Shown here: one piece after another, positions 1-7,666 of the stretch
Layout: each line of letters starts with the position of its first letter
Position numbering within the stretch: the stretch's first letter is position 1
Assembly: GCA_946803715.1 (NCBI GenBank)
Contig: CAMPET010000002.1
Location: 773,217-784,919 of the forward strand
Reading direction: 5' to 3'
Length of the DNA stretch: 11,703 bases
Source: Beroe ovata
Taxonomy: Eukaryota; Ctenophora; Nuda; Beroida; Beroidae
Program-made: the position numbers and the translations under genes
Notes under the pieces: model-generated
The model's input: only the letters and a program-made list of their open reading frames with translations
Told to the model about the DNA's origin: nothing
Database searches by the model: none

Positions 1-117
1 TTTTTGTTTTTTACACTTGAAAGAAAAAGTTCACAGAGCAGGTGTAAGGAATCAAGGCATTTTAAATTCACAAGTTTTGGTCATCCAAACTTTAAATTTA
101 TAGAAATTAGAGAGATT

Positions 118-316
118 TGTTCAGAATTGCCCCAAAGATTTTGCAAATATTTTTTTCAAGATATCTTTATAATTTCACCTGGAAATGTGTTTAAGGGTGA
201 TATTACGACTTTCCAGAAATTTTTACGCCTCTAAATTGTAAAACAAAAATGTTCAGAATTGCCCCAAAATTTTTTCAAGTCTGTTCAGATTTGCCCCGAT
301 TGTTCAGATTTGCCCC
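118..316 (+). repeat. Four copies of the word TGTTCAGAWTTGCCCC
   Basis: Copies lie at 118-133, 250-265, 282-297 and 301-316. The first two read AGAATT and the last two AGATTT. The first two copies also share downstream sequence (AAA, then an AT-rich run, then TTTTCAAG), so a unit of about 132 bp may have been duplicated and then decayed. The last two are only 19 bp apart, start to start. All are in the same orientation. No gene is visible around them; the frame open at 4-234 has no recognisable domain. Confidence 0.8.
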
Positions 317-380
317 AAAAATTTAATCGAACTCTTGAAACATTTCCAGGCCCAATCTAAGAGGACAAATACTACTGTCA

Positions 381-800
381 CAACGGAGGTACGAAAGGGG
401 CGTCCTTGGGGGACGTAGGTACCGGGCAAAAGGGGGCAAAAAGGGGGCATTTTGGAGGCGAAAATGTGCCCCTTTGCGGAGAGCATTCCCAAATGGCCCC
501 CTTAGTGCCCCGACCCATCACTGCCCCCATTGTGCCCTTTTCTGGCCCCTATTGTGCCCCTTTTATGCCCCTTGCGAATCACATTATCACAATGACGGCA
601 CAAACGGTGTACAAAGGTCACTAAAGGGGGAATTTCGGAACATGTGTGTAGGAGACGGATGAAAAGGGTCCAAACGGAGCGAAAAGGGTGCATTAACTTT
701 ATTCTCCTTTTTGCCCTCCCCCGAGGGCGTCCTCTTTTTGCCCCTTTCGAACCCCCTTTGTGCTTCCTTTATGATAAAGGAGGCACAGGGGTGATTTTGA
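381..800. repeat. Degenerate G-run / C-run short-unit region
   Basis: The stretch is built from short degenerate units of a 3-5 base G or C run separated by A/T-rich spacers. G-runs dominate at about 391-450 and 620-690; C-runs dominate at about 490-575 and 715-760. The two kinds alternate, so long imperfect inverted pairing is possible. G-runs at 397-400, 408-412, 424-426, 432-436 and 443-447 give a possible G-quadruplex on the plus strand. A small stem-loop lies at about 752-793, with CCTTTAT pairing with ATAAAGG in its core. Open frames here are low-complexity and unconvincing as proteins. Confidence 0.55.
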
Positions 801-967
801 TCCTTGATTCGTATAAATATCAACACACATCGGCTGTAAACACAAAACTTGAACACATTTCTTATGGTCCACGGACTATTTCAGAAGTTCCAANGGACAT
901 CCGTGCCCTCGCAGAGGGAATGAAGGAGTTATCGAGGTAAGTCCAGGAACTCCAGGCCAGTCATCAG

Positions 968-1828
968 GTGGGTCGCAGCCGCCCCTCCTTCGTGCCACAC
1001 TATCCACCACCACCTCATCTGGGGGCCCTCCCTTCCCCCGCTCCCCATCAGTTCTATCCAGTTGCTCCCGGCCACTACCCAGCACCACTCCCCTCCTACC
1101 ACTGGAGGCCGCATTCCCTCAGCCATACTGATACTCCTCAATTCCTCAATTCTACTACTAAATGCATAAGTCCCCACGCCAAGAGTGTTTCTAGATGGAA
1201 AATCCCGGCTCTCCAAACACTCTCGGAAGGCGAGGCTTCCACCAATCACTCCTTTCCCCTCATCCTCCTGACTGAATCGTGGCTAAAACTGTACATTTCA
1301 AACGCCCAAATCAACATCCCGGGCTACAGCATCCACAGATCTGATAGGAGTCTCCGAAACGGTGGCGGTGTCGCCATATACTCCAGGCTTGATCTCCCAG
1401 TCTCGGCATCCTGGTCGTTTGATAATTCGGTCTGTCAGGGTCTGATCTGCAAGTTCGAAAGTGCTAAATGGCTAGTCTCTTCGATCTACCGACCTCCCAG
1501 TGCCCTAAATCATGATTTCCTAGACCTTATCTCTTTCATGAGGTCCTACATGGGCGAACTCGAGGAGGGTTACACCCTCATCATTGGAGGAGATCTGAAT
1601 CTTCCTGATATGAATTGGCAATCACCTCAACTCAGTATCAACTATTTCCTCAGCCAAGTCGTTCAAACCCCCACGATAAACAGCAACATTCTCGACATTC
1701 TGCTCACGAATGAACCCCCTCCGTGTGGCGAGAACACCCGCATGTCTGACCATCGCCTCGTTGACATAGCCCTCTCTGCTCCCCCCAAACCCCCCTTCCG
1801 CCTCACCTGCCTCTATACTAGCCACTGA
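968..1828 (+). pseudogene. LINE ORF2 N-terminal part: apurinic-like endonuclease domain
   Basis: This frame of 286 codons begins with about 50 proline-rich residues and then an EEP-family endonuclease, which nicks target DNA to prime reverse transcription. Visible motifs are TESWL (Glu about residue 103), an RSDR...GGGVAIYSR stretch, SSIYRPP, GGDLNLPDMNW (Asp about 209), NILDILLTN and MSDH (about 260-262). The opening motif, usually N-A-R-S, reads HAKSV here, so the metal-binding Asn seems replaced by His, and one extra codon follows. The frame ends at TGA soon after the SDH motif. The linker to the RT continues in another frame (about 1827-1931, LATERQLA onward) and ends at TAA 1929-1931. 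The normal linker of roughly 100 residues is shortened. The true start is unknown. Confidence 0.85.
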
Positions 1829-1930
1829 ACGGCAACTCGCCATCACGGAATTTGAACTTGGTGAATCTCTCAACAGCATCAGAGAAAAGAGGGAACAATC
1901 CATGGTCAATTCAATCAAATCTAACCCTTA

Positions 1931-2860
1931 AAGGCGTTCTTCGGCTTTGCCAAACGGATGAGGAAGCTCATTTCAGAGATTGGTCTCCTCTTCGATGATC
2001 AGGGCAACGCTAAGTCTGACCCTCTTGCCATGGCTAGCCTCCTGCAAGACAAGTTCACTGAGTCCTTCTCCGATCCAAACGCCCAGGGTATAAGCAACAC
2101 TGTTTCACCACCCACCATAACGTTTCCCTTCCCTGAGCTCCTCGAATCTGACATCAGGGGTGACCTCATTTCCGCCCTGAAAGAGCTTAATCCCTCCTCT
2201 GGCCCTGGTCCCGACGGGGTGCCGGCAGTGTTCCTACAGCAGTGCAGTAACGAAGTTGCTGACCCTCTCACCCTTCTCTGGAGGGAGTCGCTAGAAATTC
2301 GGAAGGTCCCGGATTTCTACAAGCGAGCCACCATCATCCCTCTCCACAAGAAGGGCCCAAATTCCGACCCTGCTAACTACCGTCCCATCTCCATGACCTC
2401 TCACATCATGAAATCGTTTGAGCGGGTCATGAGAAATCACTTTGTGAATTTCATTGAGCAAAACAAGATTCTCTCGGACAACCAACACGGCTTCCAAGCT
2501 GGCCGTAGTTGCTTATCTCAGCTTCTCAGTCACATCGATGACGTCATTCAGGGACTCCTACAGGACTCGTCCATAGATACGATCTTCTTGGACTTTTCCC
2601 GTGCCTTTGACAGAGTCGATCACCAACTCCTGCTCTCCAAAATGACGTCATACGGTTTCCCCACTCAGATCACAGATTGGGTTGCATCCTTCCTCACTGG
2701 TCGAAGTCAATCTGTTTCCGTCCAAGGGACCCTTTCCCGTACTGCCACCATCCTAAGCGGGGTCCCCCAAGGTACCGTCTTGGCCCCTATCCTGTTCCTG
2801 ATATTTGTGAACGACCTCGAAGACGTCATCATTCACTCAATAATTCGCTTTTTTGCAGAC
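1931..2860 (+). pseudogene. LINE reverse transcriptase, fingers and palm, up to the N at 2861
   Basis: This frame resumes with KAFFGFAKRMRKL, the usual lead-in to the RT of this LINE group, and runs open to the gap. Motifs in order are PSSGPGPDGVPAVF, HKKGPNSDPANYRPIS, DNQHGFQAGRSCL, the catalytic motif A FLDFSRAFDRVDH (first Asp at 2591-2593), SGVPQGTVLAPILF (motif B) and RFFAD, where the N interrupts the FADD catalytic box. This half contains no stop. The domain copies LINE RNA into DNA at the nicked target. The final 424 bases (2437-2860) are repeated after the N. Confidence 0.9.
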
Positions 2861-3287
2861 NTCACTTTGTGAGTTTCCTTGAGCAAAACAAGATTCTCTT
2901 GGACAACCAACACGGTTTCCGAGCTGGCCGTAGTTGCTTAATTCAGCTTCTCAGTCACATCGATGACGTCATTCAGGGACTCCTACAGGACTCGTCCATA
3001 AATACGATCTTCTTGGACTTTTCCCGTGCCTTTGACAGAGTCGATCACCAACCCCTGCTCTCCAAAATGACGTCAAACGGTTTCCTCACTCAGATCACCG
3101 ATTGGGTTGCGTCCTTCCTCACTGCGGTCGAAGTCAATCTGTTTCCGTCCAAGGGACCCTTTCCCGCACTGCCACTATCCTAAACGGGGTCCCCCAAGGT
3201 ACCGTCTTGGCCACTATCCTGTTCCTGATATTTGTGAACGAGCTCGAAGACGTCATGACTCACTCAATAATTCGCTTTTTTGCAGAC
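2437..3287 (+). repeat. Near-identical direct repeat around the N at 2861
   Basis: Bases 2437-2860 (424 bp) match 2862-3287 (426 bp), with scattered substitutions and a 2-base insertion in the second copy. The first copy ends exactly at the N and the second begins directly after it. That is what two overlapping contig ends look like when joined without merging, either as two haplotypes or as two LINE copies. A real tandem duplication is the less likely reading. Confidence 0.9.
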
Positions 3288-3674
3288 GACATGCGTCTCT
3301 CTAAGCTCATCAAGTCCACTGAGGATATTCAGCTTCTCCAGTCCGACCTGTCTGCAGCGATATCATGGGACAGACGAAACAACCTCCTACTACACGATAA
3401 GAAGTTCAAACTTATCATTACTGAACCGAACATCACTCCTCTACTTCTAGCCCACATGAAGGAGCTCCCCGAGACAAGCAGTCTCCGATCTTACGTGATT
3501 CCCTCAGGGCAACTCGAAAAGTCGACCTGCGTGAGAGATCTCGGTACCATCGTGTCCAATGACTTGTCCTGGTCCAGCCAAATAGCCACGATTGCCGCTC
3601 AGGGTCGCAACATGGCCAACTGGGCGCTGAGTGTCTTCAGCTCGAGGGATCGTACCACGATACTCACTCTGTAA
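2862..3674 (+). pseudogene. LINE reverse transcriptase, second copy of palm plus thumb region
   Basis: After the N the RT restarts at the HFV.FLEQNKIL segment and repeats motif A and motif B, then carries a complete FFADD box (Asp-Asp at 3285-3290). Relative to the first copy, a 2-base insertion in the ACTGCGGTCGAAG stretch (about 3121-3133) shifts the frame from 1 to 3. The continuing frame gives GRSQSVSVQGT through the thumb-like WDRRNNLLLHDKKF segment, and stops at TAA 3672-3674. Past the stop the same frame continues as KALAGLSPI...HLIEGVQRS, which belongs to the RT C-terminal region. A functional protein cannot be read from this copy. Confidence 0.88.
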
Positions 3675-4120
3675 AAGGCTCTAGCTGGGCTCTCACCTAT
3701 AATATGCTTCATCGGTGATATCCATCTTATAGAAGGAGTCCAGCGTTCCTGTATCGCCCGTATCCAGGGCTCTGGTGACAAACCTCGGTGAAAAATCCTC
3801 CACGGTCTGCCCCTAACTTCACAGATTTGTCGTTCCGTCCCCCTGGCAGACTCGGGGTTAAGGCCATTGTCCCACCTATTCCTGAAACCAGAGGTCGCCG
3901 GGCTAAGTCTCTTTTCGAACATAGCTTTGTTGCACGAGCACCCCGTCTCTGGAACACACTGCCGGCAGTAGTAACTACTGCATTTCAGCTTTCCGTTTTC
4001 AAAACCGCATTGCAAAAACACCTTGATACGATCCCTGATCGTCTCCGATTGCGGGTTACGGTGTCGAACACAACAACAGTCTCCTCAACTACGGTGGTGC
4101 CGCTCAAGGGATGGCCAGCT
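3675..4120 (+). pseudogene. LINE ORF2 C-terminal tail, frameshifted
   Basis: Frame 3 continues to about 3790 with LIEGVQRSCIARIQG, then the coding sense moves to frame 2 from about 3788: a PPRSAPNFTDLSF stretch, RLGVKAIVPPIPETRGRRA and HSFVARAPRLWNTLPA, followed by VFKTALQKHLD. The RLWN.LP motif and the FK..L.KHL ending are characteristic of the C-terminus of CR1/L2/Jockey-like ORF2. The usual ERLK...SLQRRRERY segment between VQRS..ARI and PN.TDL is absent, so about 60 bp or more seem deleted as well as the frameshift. No role beyond the LINE is implied. Confidence 0.8.
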
Positions 4121-4140
4121 AGTCTCACTACGAATCTACC

Positions 4141-4220
4141 ACAAGTAACACAAGTAACACAAGTAAGTAACAAACACGGGCAAACAGACACACCCACACN
4201 ACACACACACATACACACAC
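4141..4220 (+). repeat. LINE 3' short tandem tail and (AC)n microsatellite
   Basis: ACAAGTAAC is repeated three times at 4141-4167 (the third copy ends in G), followed by an AC-rich tract broken by the N at 4200 and continuing to about 4220. The 9-base units directly follow the LINE C-terminal coding region. The N inside the AC tract means its length is unknown and the two flanks may not be truly adjacent. Confidence 0.75.
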
Positions 4221-4221
4221 A

Positions 4222-4649
4222 CTGCTATGGTATATGATATGTATATGCCACTTTGTCATGAGGTTGAAGGACATAGTCTACACACTCTACACTATAATAA
4301 TTTGTAGCTCGAATACAAGCTTCACATAGCTCTCAATTCGGGCTGTAGACTCTTTAGACAGTACTACTGACGCCATTGTTATAACGAGGACAATGAAATT
4401 GGTGTACAAAATTAGAAAATATGAGATAATGACTTCAGTTTTTGCGTTGGAAATTAGGAAAAATGGGTCCAAGCCCTCGTGATAACAGGCCTTCTCACCA
4501 AAATTGAAATTATTATGCCCGGATTGATCGAATTAATACCTACTGTTTCATTATTATGATGTTTGATTATGATGGCCGTCTTGTCAAATTATGTTGTACT
4601 GAGTCCTATTATTCAATCATATCGCTTATTATACTAATGAGCATTGTTA
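4222..4649. other. No gene recognised
   Basis: AT-rich sequence with stops in all frames. I looked for an exon carrying a bZIP basic region (Asn/Arg/Lys-rich, ending before Tyr-Leu-Gln) that should precede the exon at 4885 and did not find one. If the ATF6-like gene is correct this is intron. Confidence 0.6.
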
Positions 4650-4690
4650 TAATCACAGTGGACAAATTTGGTATTTGTCCACTGTGATTA
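4650..4690. repeat. Perfect 18-bp inverted repeat (stem-loop)
   Basis: The arms 4650-4667 and 4673-4690 are exact reverse complements around a 5-base loop (TTGGT). The arm carries TCACAGTGGAC. It lies in presumed intron sequence upstream of the first visible ATF6-like exon. Confidence 0.85.
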
Positions 4691-4832
4691 AATAACTGTG
4701 AGTTGAATAATGGATAAGTAAGTGACTTCTTGTGTCTTGGTGACAATTGTGTAAGAAGTAGGTACAGCGAGTAATTATACTGTGATTGGTATACAGTGAC
4801 TCATTGTACTGTGACATTATTACGACATTCAT

Positions 4833-4850
4833 TGTCACGTGTGTCACGTG
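4833..4850. promoter_or_regulatory. Tandem E-box word TGTCACGTG x2
   Basis: TGTCACGTG occurs twice with no gap (4833-4841, 4842-4850), giving two CACGTG E-boxes nine bases apart, which is less than one helical turn. It lies 35 bases upstream of a coding exon, inside a presumed intron, so a regulatory role is only a possibility. CACGTG is the classic site for bHLH-zipper factors of the USF/MITF/MYC type. Confidence 0.3.
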
Positions 4851-4884
4851 TCATCACTAATTGGTCACATGACACTCTCCACAG

Positions 4885-4992
4885 TATTTACAAAGTGTGG
4901 AGGCGAAGCTGTCACTGTCGTCTGAGCAGAACTTACACTTGCTGAGAGACAATGATAGCCTCAGGAAACAGAATGGGTCACTAAAAACAGAG
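4885..4992 (+). CDS. ATF6: ATF6-like gene, exon with the N-terminal leucine zipper
   Basis: This internal exon of 36 codons lies between acceptor CTCCACAG and donor GAG|GTTTGA. The frame is closed on both sides: TGA lies in frame just upstream, and the second intron codon is TGA. It encodes residues 1-36 of the visible protein, starting YLQSVEAKLSLSSEQN. That matches the point where ATF6-type bZIP factors leave the basic region (KKKEY..) and enter the zipper. Heptad d positions 19, 26 and 33 are Leu, and a positions 23 and 30 are Asn. The phase-0 donor joins the next exon as ...KTE|NTLLREAL, continuing the heptads without a break. ATF6 dimerises through this zipper to activate ER chaperone genes. 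The donor is weak beyond GT. The basic-region exon lies outside the window or in a gap. Confidence 0.82.
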
Positions 4993-5201
4993 GTTTGAAA
5001 ATGTCCCGAAAATTATTTCCGTGTTAACTGTTAGCATGTGGCAAAATCACCGCGGCCAAAATCTCTCTCTAGCTCCCATTCTACACCCTCTCTTCCCACC
5101 TTCTCTCCTATCCCACTCCCAAATCTAGCCTACTTCACTAGCTGCCCCACTCCACTACCTGCCCCACTCCACTCCCCTCTGTAATTCCCACCCTCCCTCA
5201 G
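4993..5201 (+). other. Intron with C-rich pyrimidine tract
   Basis: This intron of 209 bp runs from GTTTGA to CCTCCCTCAG. Its 3' half (about 5069-5201) is strongly pyrimidine-rich and includes a 17-bp unit, CTGCCCCACTCCACTAC, repeated in tandem with one change (5142-5158, 5159-5175). A long pyrimidine tract before AG supports a strong acceptor. Confidence 0.75.
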
Positions 5202-5437
5202 AACACGTTGCTAAGGGAAGCTCTGGACCGTCTCAACTCTGTACTGGGCAACATGAACCCCGCCACTGACAAGGGTTCTCTCGACATGCAGCAGCAGAGT
5301 ACTGAGTGTACTCCAGACAAACAGACAGACAGCTCGACGCCGGGGACTAGGGCCTCGCCTCCTGGGGGCCGGATACGGGGCACGGCCCTCATGATGTTCT
5401 TCATGTTTGTCTTCGCCCTCTCACTGGGACCCCTCAG
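5202..5437 (+). CDS. ATF6: ATF6-like gene, exon with zipper end, linker and transmembrane helix
   Basis: This exon holds 78 codons plus two bases, between a strong acceptor and donor CTCAG|GTTAGG. Residues 37-51 complete the zipper, with Leu at d positions 40 and 47, Asn at a position 37 and further Leu at 44 and 51. A polar linker (about 52-95) rich in Gln, Thr, Ser and Pro follows, then a basic GGRIRG flank and a hydrophobic helix at about 97-111 (TALMMFFMFVFALSL) leading into GPL. The split codon AG|C gives Ser, so the junction reads GPLSMFQ, close to GPMSML just after the membrane helix of vertebrate ATF6. Topology would be cytosolic N-terminus and luminal C-terminus (type II). The ~45-residue linker is longer than the short linker of vertebrate ATF6. 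The Asn that precedes GP in ATF6 is Ser-Leu here (SLGP). CREB3-family proteins are the main alternative, but they lack the GP.SM junction. Confidence 0.87.
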
Positions 5438-7190
5438 GTTAGGACCTAATACCATAATCCAAATGTCACCTCACCTCTTGTCACCTCTTGTATGTTCTTG
5501 TTGGATATCCAACTAGGCCATCAGTCGTAGACCACCTGTGCTCCAGTCCAGTAGAGAGTTTGAGTCAGGGGATGTATACCCTGGTACTGAGGGTACTGGA
5601 TAGTTTTCCATGATATAGGACGTCAGTTTTGTCTTAGTTTCCGATAATATTGTATGCACCCAGTAATTTCTGTGTGGATCTGTACCTAGCTACACTAACT
5701 GTCTCCACTTTTCATGCTATCCCTACACCCCTGTACAGCAGAACTGAACACTGTGTCATGACGGTTTAACAGTTATTGTTGTGTCCTAGACAAACAAATG
5801 GTGCCTGTCTCGTCCTACCAAACTTGGGTTATCCTTTATTCATTGCATACCTAAACATGTATTATACCAGAGTTGACAATTCCCTCTCANTTAGGGGATG
5901 TATACCCTGGTACTGGGGGTTGATCTGGATAGCTTTCCATGATATGGAACGTCAGTTTTGTCTTAGTTTCCGATAATACTGTATGCACCCAGTAATTTCT
6001 GCGTGGATCTGTACTTAACCGTCTCTAGTTTTCATGCTATCCTGCACCCCTGTACAGCAGAACTGTACACTGTGTCATGACAGTTTAACAGTCCAGTTAT
6101 TGTTGTGTCCTAAACAAACAAATGGTGCCTGTATCGTCCTACCATACTTGGGTTAACCTTTATTCATTGCATACCTTAACATGTATTATACCAGAGTTGA
6201 CAATTCCCTCTCAATGAAATGCACAAATCTCAGATCACATTACTTGTGATAAGTAACGTCAAAGTGCTAAATCAATTTGCCTTAGTGTACCCTGGCCAAG
6301 TGTAGGGATTACCTATCTAATAGTATCTACATCCTACATATTATGCATATTAATGTGCGGAATGTCATGAAATTGGGTGATTATTCTCGTCTAAATTTCG
6401 GTAAGGATTAAGGAAATTAAGTATTTCATACTTCATAGTTATAACGAAAAATTTTACGAAAATTTAGTGCAAGTCTGTAGAATCAAGCAATTTGATAATT
6501 AATACATTAATGATTTATCAAGTTGTCCGATGGTTCTTATCTACATCTGTAACTTGAGCCAGTAATTAAAATACCGGGAATCATTATTCGCATAAATTAT
6601 GTAACATTCGGGCATACACACCAATATTGGAATATTTCATTGATTTTTGTAGAATTCATTACGGCAAGGGGATGTGAAATGACGCACAAATATACTGAGA
6701 GCTTTAGTATTGTTTGCACATCGAACAAACACTGCTGAGATATACATAGAGCTAAATGGAACTAGAGAACAACAGCTAGAGAGATAGATATTGCTTTCTT
6801 AATGAAGAATGTTCTAGAACATGGGGTATTTTCCCAATTCGGGACGCTGAAGCAATTTGGGAGTCGATCGTACGACGGGCTGCATACAGAATACTACCAC
6901 CCTCTCACATATTCACTCTTATTTAATATTGTGTATCAATATTATCAACCTTATCAAGCTAATGTAGCTTGTGCCGAACAAATGCTATAGATTGCGCAAG
7001 TCTGTCTCAAGACACCATAACTATATACACTAGCAAATTTCGAATTCCAGCCAGTACAAAGTAGTGCGCGTAGTGTTAGCATTTTAGGGATTAGTCCGTG
7101 CGCGCGCGCGCGTACACTGCGCGTTGGTTTATCGGCCGGCCATCCACTATCAAAGCCATTGCTGGTTCCTGATCACAATTCCCGTTTCAG
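5438..7190 (+). other. Large intron of the ATF6-like gene
   Basis: GTTAGG to CCCGTTTCAG, phase 2, 1753 bp as assembled. It includes the N at 5890 with a duplicated segment on each side, so the real length is probably about 320 bp shorter. The part 6214-7090 is AT-rich with no exon or domain that I can recognise. A short (CG)n tract (about 7097-7112) lies near the 3' end and could adopt Z-DNA. Confidence 0.75.
5567..6213 (+). repeat. Direct duplication of intron sequence around the N at 5890
   Basis: Bases 5567-5889 match 5893-6213 over their full length, beginning AGGGGATGTATACC and ending ACAATTCCCTCTCA. There are scattered substitutions and small indels, roughly 6-8 percent difference by eye. 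The first copy ends at the N and the second begins two bases after it. This is the same pattern as at 2861, and best read as two haplotype contig ends that overlap but were not merged. Confidence 0.88.
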
Positions 7191-7414
7191 CATGTTCCAG
7201 AGTTCGGCCGGCTTGCCCAAGTATGACACTCAATCATTCAACAGCAGGACACTGCTATCTACAGAGCGTTATTCCCTGCGTAAAAACACTGCTTCTTATA
7301 GCGACTACATCGATCCTAACATCGACACACTTAATAACTATCTGAAGGGTCGACACAAGTCTTACAAGGATATGGAGTTTCGACCCTCTCCCGACAAGAA
7401 TTATATAGTATCAG
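7191..7414 (+). CDS. ATF6: ATF6-like gene, exon encoding the luminal juxtamembrane part
   Basis: Acceptor CCCGTTTCAG and donor ATCAG|GTGAGC are both good matches to consensus. The first base completes Ser115, then 74 codons give residues 116-189. The segment starts MFQSSAGLPKY and holds RTLL at residues 134-137, about 20 residues past the membrane helix. Vertebrate ATF6 has its site-1-protease motif RHLL at almost the same distance, and S1P cuts after RxxL/RxLL. A charged, Tyr/Asp/Asn-rich region follows (YSDYIDPNIDTLNNYLKG). There are no cysteines and no N-glycosylation sequon in this exon. Cutting here, then by site-2 protease in the membrane, would release the cytosolic factor; that mechanism is known for ATF6 and inferred here. 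Confidence 0.87.
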
Positions 7415-7491
7415 GTGAGCTGGTGAAATTGACCACTCTCACTATCTCTCCCTTGTAAACCTCGTCATCACTGACACCACACTACCCCCAG
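7415..7491 (+). other. Short intron, phase 1
   Basis: 77 bp from GTGAGC to ACTACCCCCAG, with TAA in frame (7455-7457). It splits a Gly codon (G|GG). Joining across it keeps the frame open into the next exon. Confidence 0.75.
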
Positions 7492-7569
7492 GGAATAACA
7501 ACTTCTATGTCCCTGCCACTGAGCAGTGCGATGCAAGTCGGTTCTCTGTCATATTCCCCGATAACAAGG
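7492..7569 (+). CDS. ATF6: ATF6-like gene, luminal exon
   Basis: 78 bases between acceptor CTACCCCCAG and donor AAGG|GTATGT. The split Gly190 is followed by residues 191-215, NNNFYVPATEQC then DASRFSVIFPDNK, and the exon ends in the first base of Asp216. It carries one of the only two luminal cysteines (Cys202). The exon is too short to identify alone; it is supported by clean splice sites, matching phases and the following exon. Confidence 0.75.
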
Positions 7570-7666
7570 GTATGTTACATAGCGGAATTCTTCCTTCCAA
7601 ATAATATAGCGCTCTCCCAGGAGGAGTATGGTAAATGATTTTAGTGATGACCCATCCTGTTTTCAG
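7570..7666 (+). other. Short intron, phase 1
   Basis: 97 bp from GTATGT to CATCCTGTTTTCAG, both consensus-like, splitting an Asp codon (G|AT). Confidence 0.75.

Larger units (their letters stand above)
895..4199 (+). mobile_element. Degenerate Jockey/CR1-L2-type non-LTR retrotransposon (LINE)
   Basis: A single forward-oriented element carries, in order, a proline-rich segment, an apurinic-like endonuclease, a reverse transcriptase and the C-terminal tail typical of CR1/L2-like LINEs. It is bounded by single Ns at 894 and 4200, so neither end is certain. The 3' end runs into short tandem units (ACAAGTAAC three times, 4141-4167) and then an AC-rich tract; short microsatellite tails are usual for this LINE group. 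The reading frame is broken by stops, frameshifts and apparent deletions, so this copy is dead. Assignment to a clade rests on motif style only; a phylogeny of the RT would settle it. Confidence 0.9.

Noticed and set aside
737-765. tRNA-like B box (TTCGAA context) on the minus strand
   Set aside because: No matching A box, acceptor stem or anticodon arm.
406-940. Open frames in the G-run/C-run region on both strands
   Set aside because: Composition is low-complexity, no domain is visible, and one is interrupted by the N at 894.
2539-2650. Two TGACGTCA (CRE) palindromes, repeated in the second RT copy
   Set aside because: They fall in LINE coding sequence; their nearness to a bZIP gene is most simply coincidence.
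1622-4021. Minus-strand open frames within the LINE (for example 1622-1918, 1999-2271, 3599-4021)
   Set aside because: They are shadows of the forward endonuclease and RT coding sequence.
895-4199. An intact, possibly active LINE
   Set aside because: Stops, at least three frameshifts, a shortened linker and a deletion in the C-terminal region make it non-functional, even allowing for the join at 2861.
5208-5516. A single 102-residue open frame as a complete gene
   Set aside because: It starts at TTG inside an exon and runs past a good donor into intron sequence; the exon 5202-5437 explains it better.
6802-6990. A 62-codon ATG frame inside the large intron
   Set aside because: No domain, no splice signals consistent with the host gene frame, and AT-rich composition like its surroundings.
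7097-7128. (CG)n tract as a CpG-island promoter
   Set aside because: It is too short, lies inside an intron just before an acceptor, and no transcript start is suggested.
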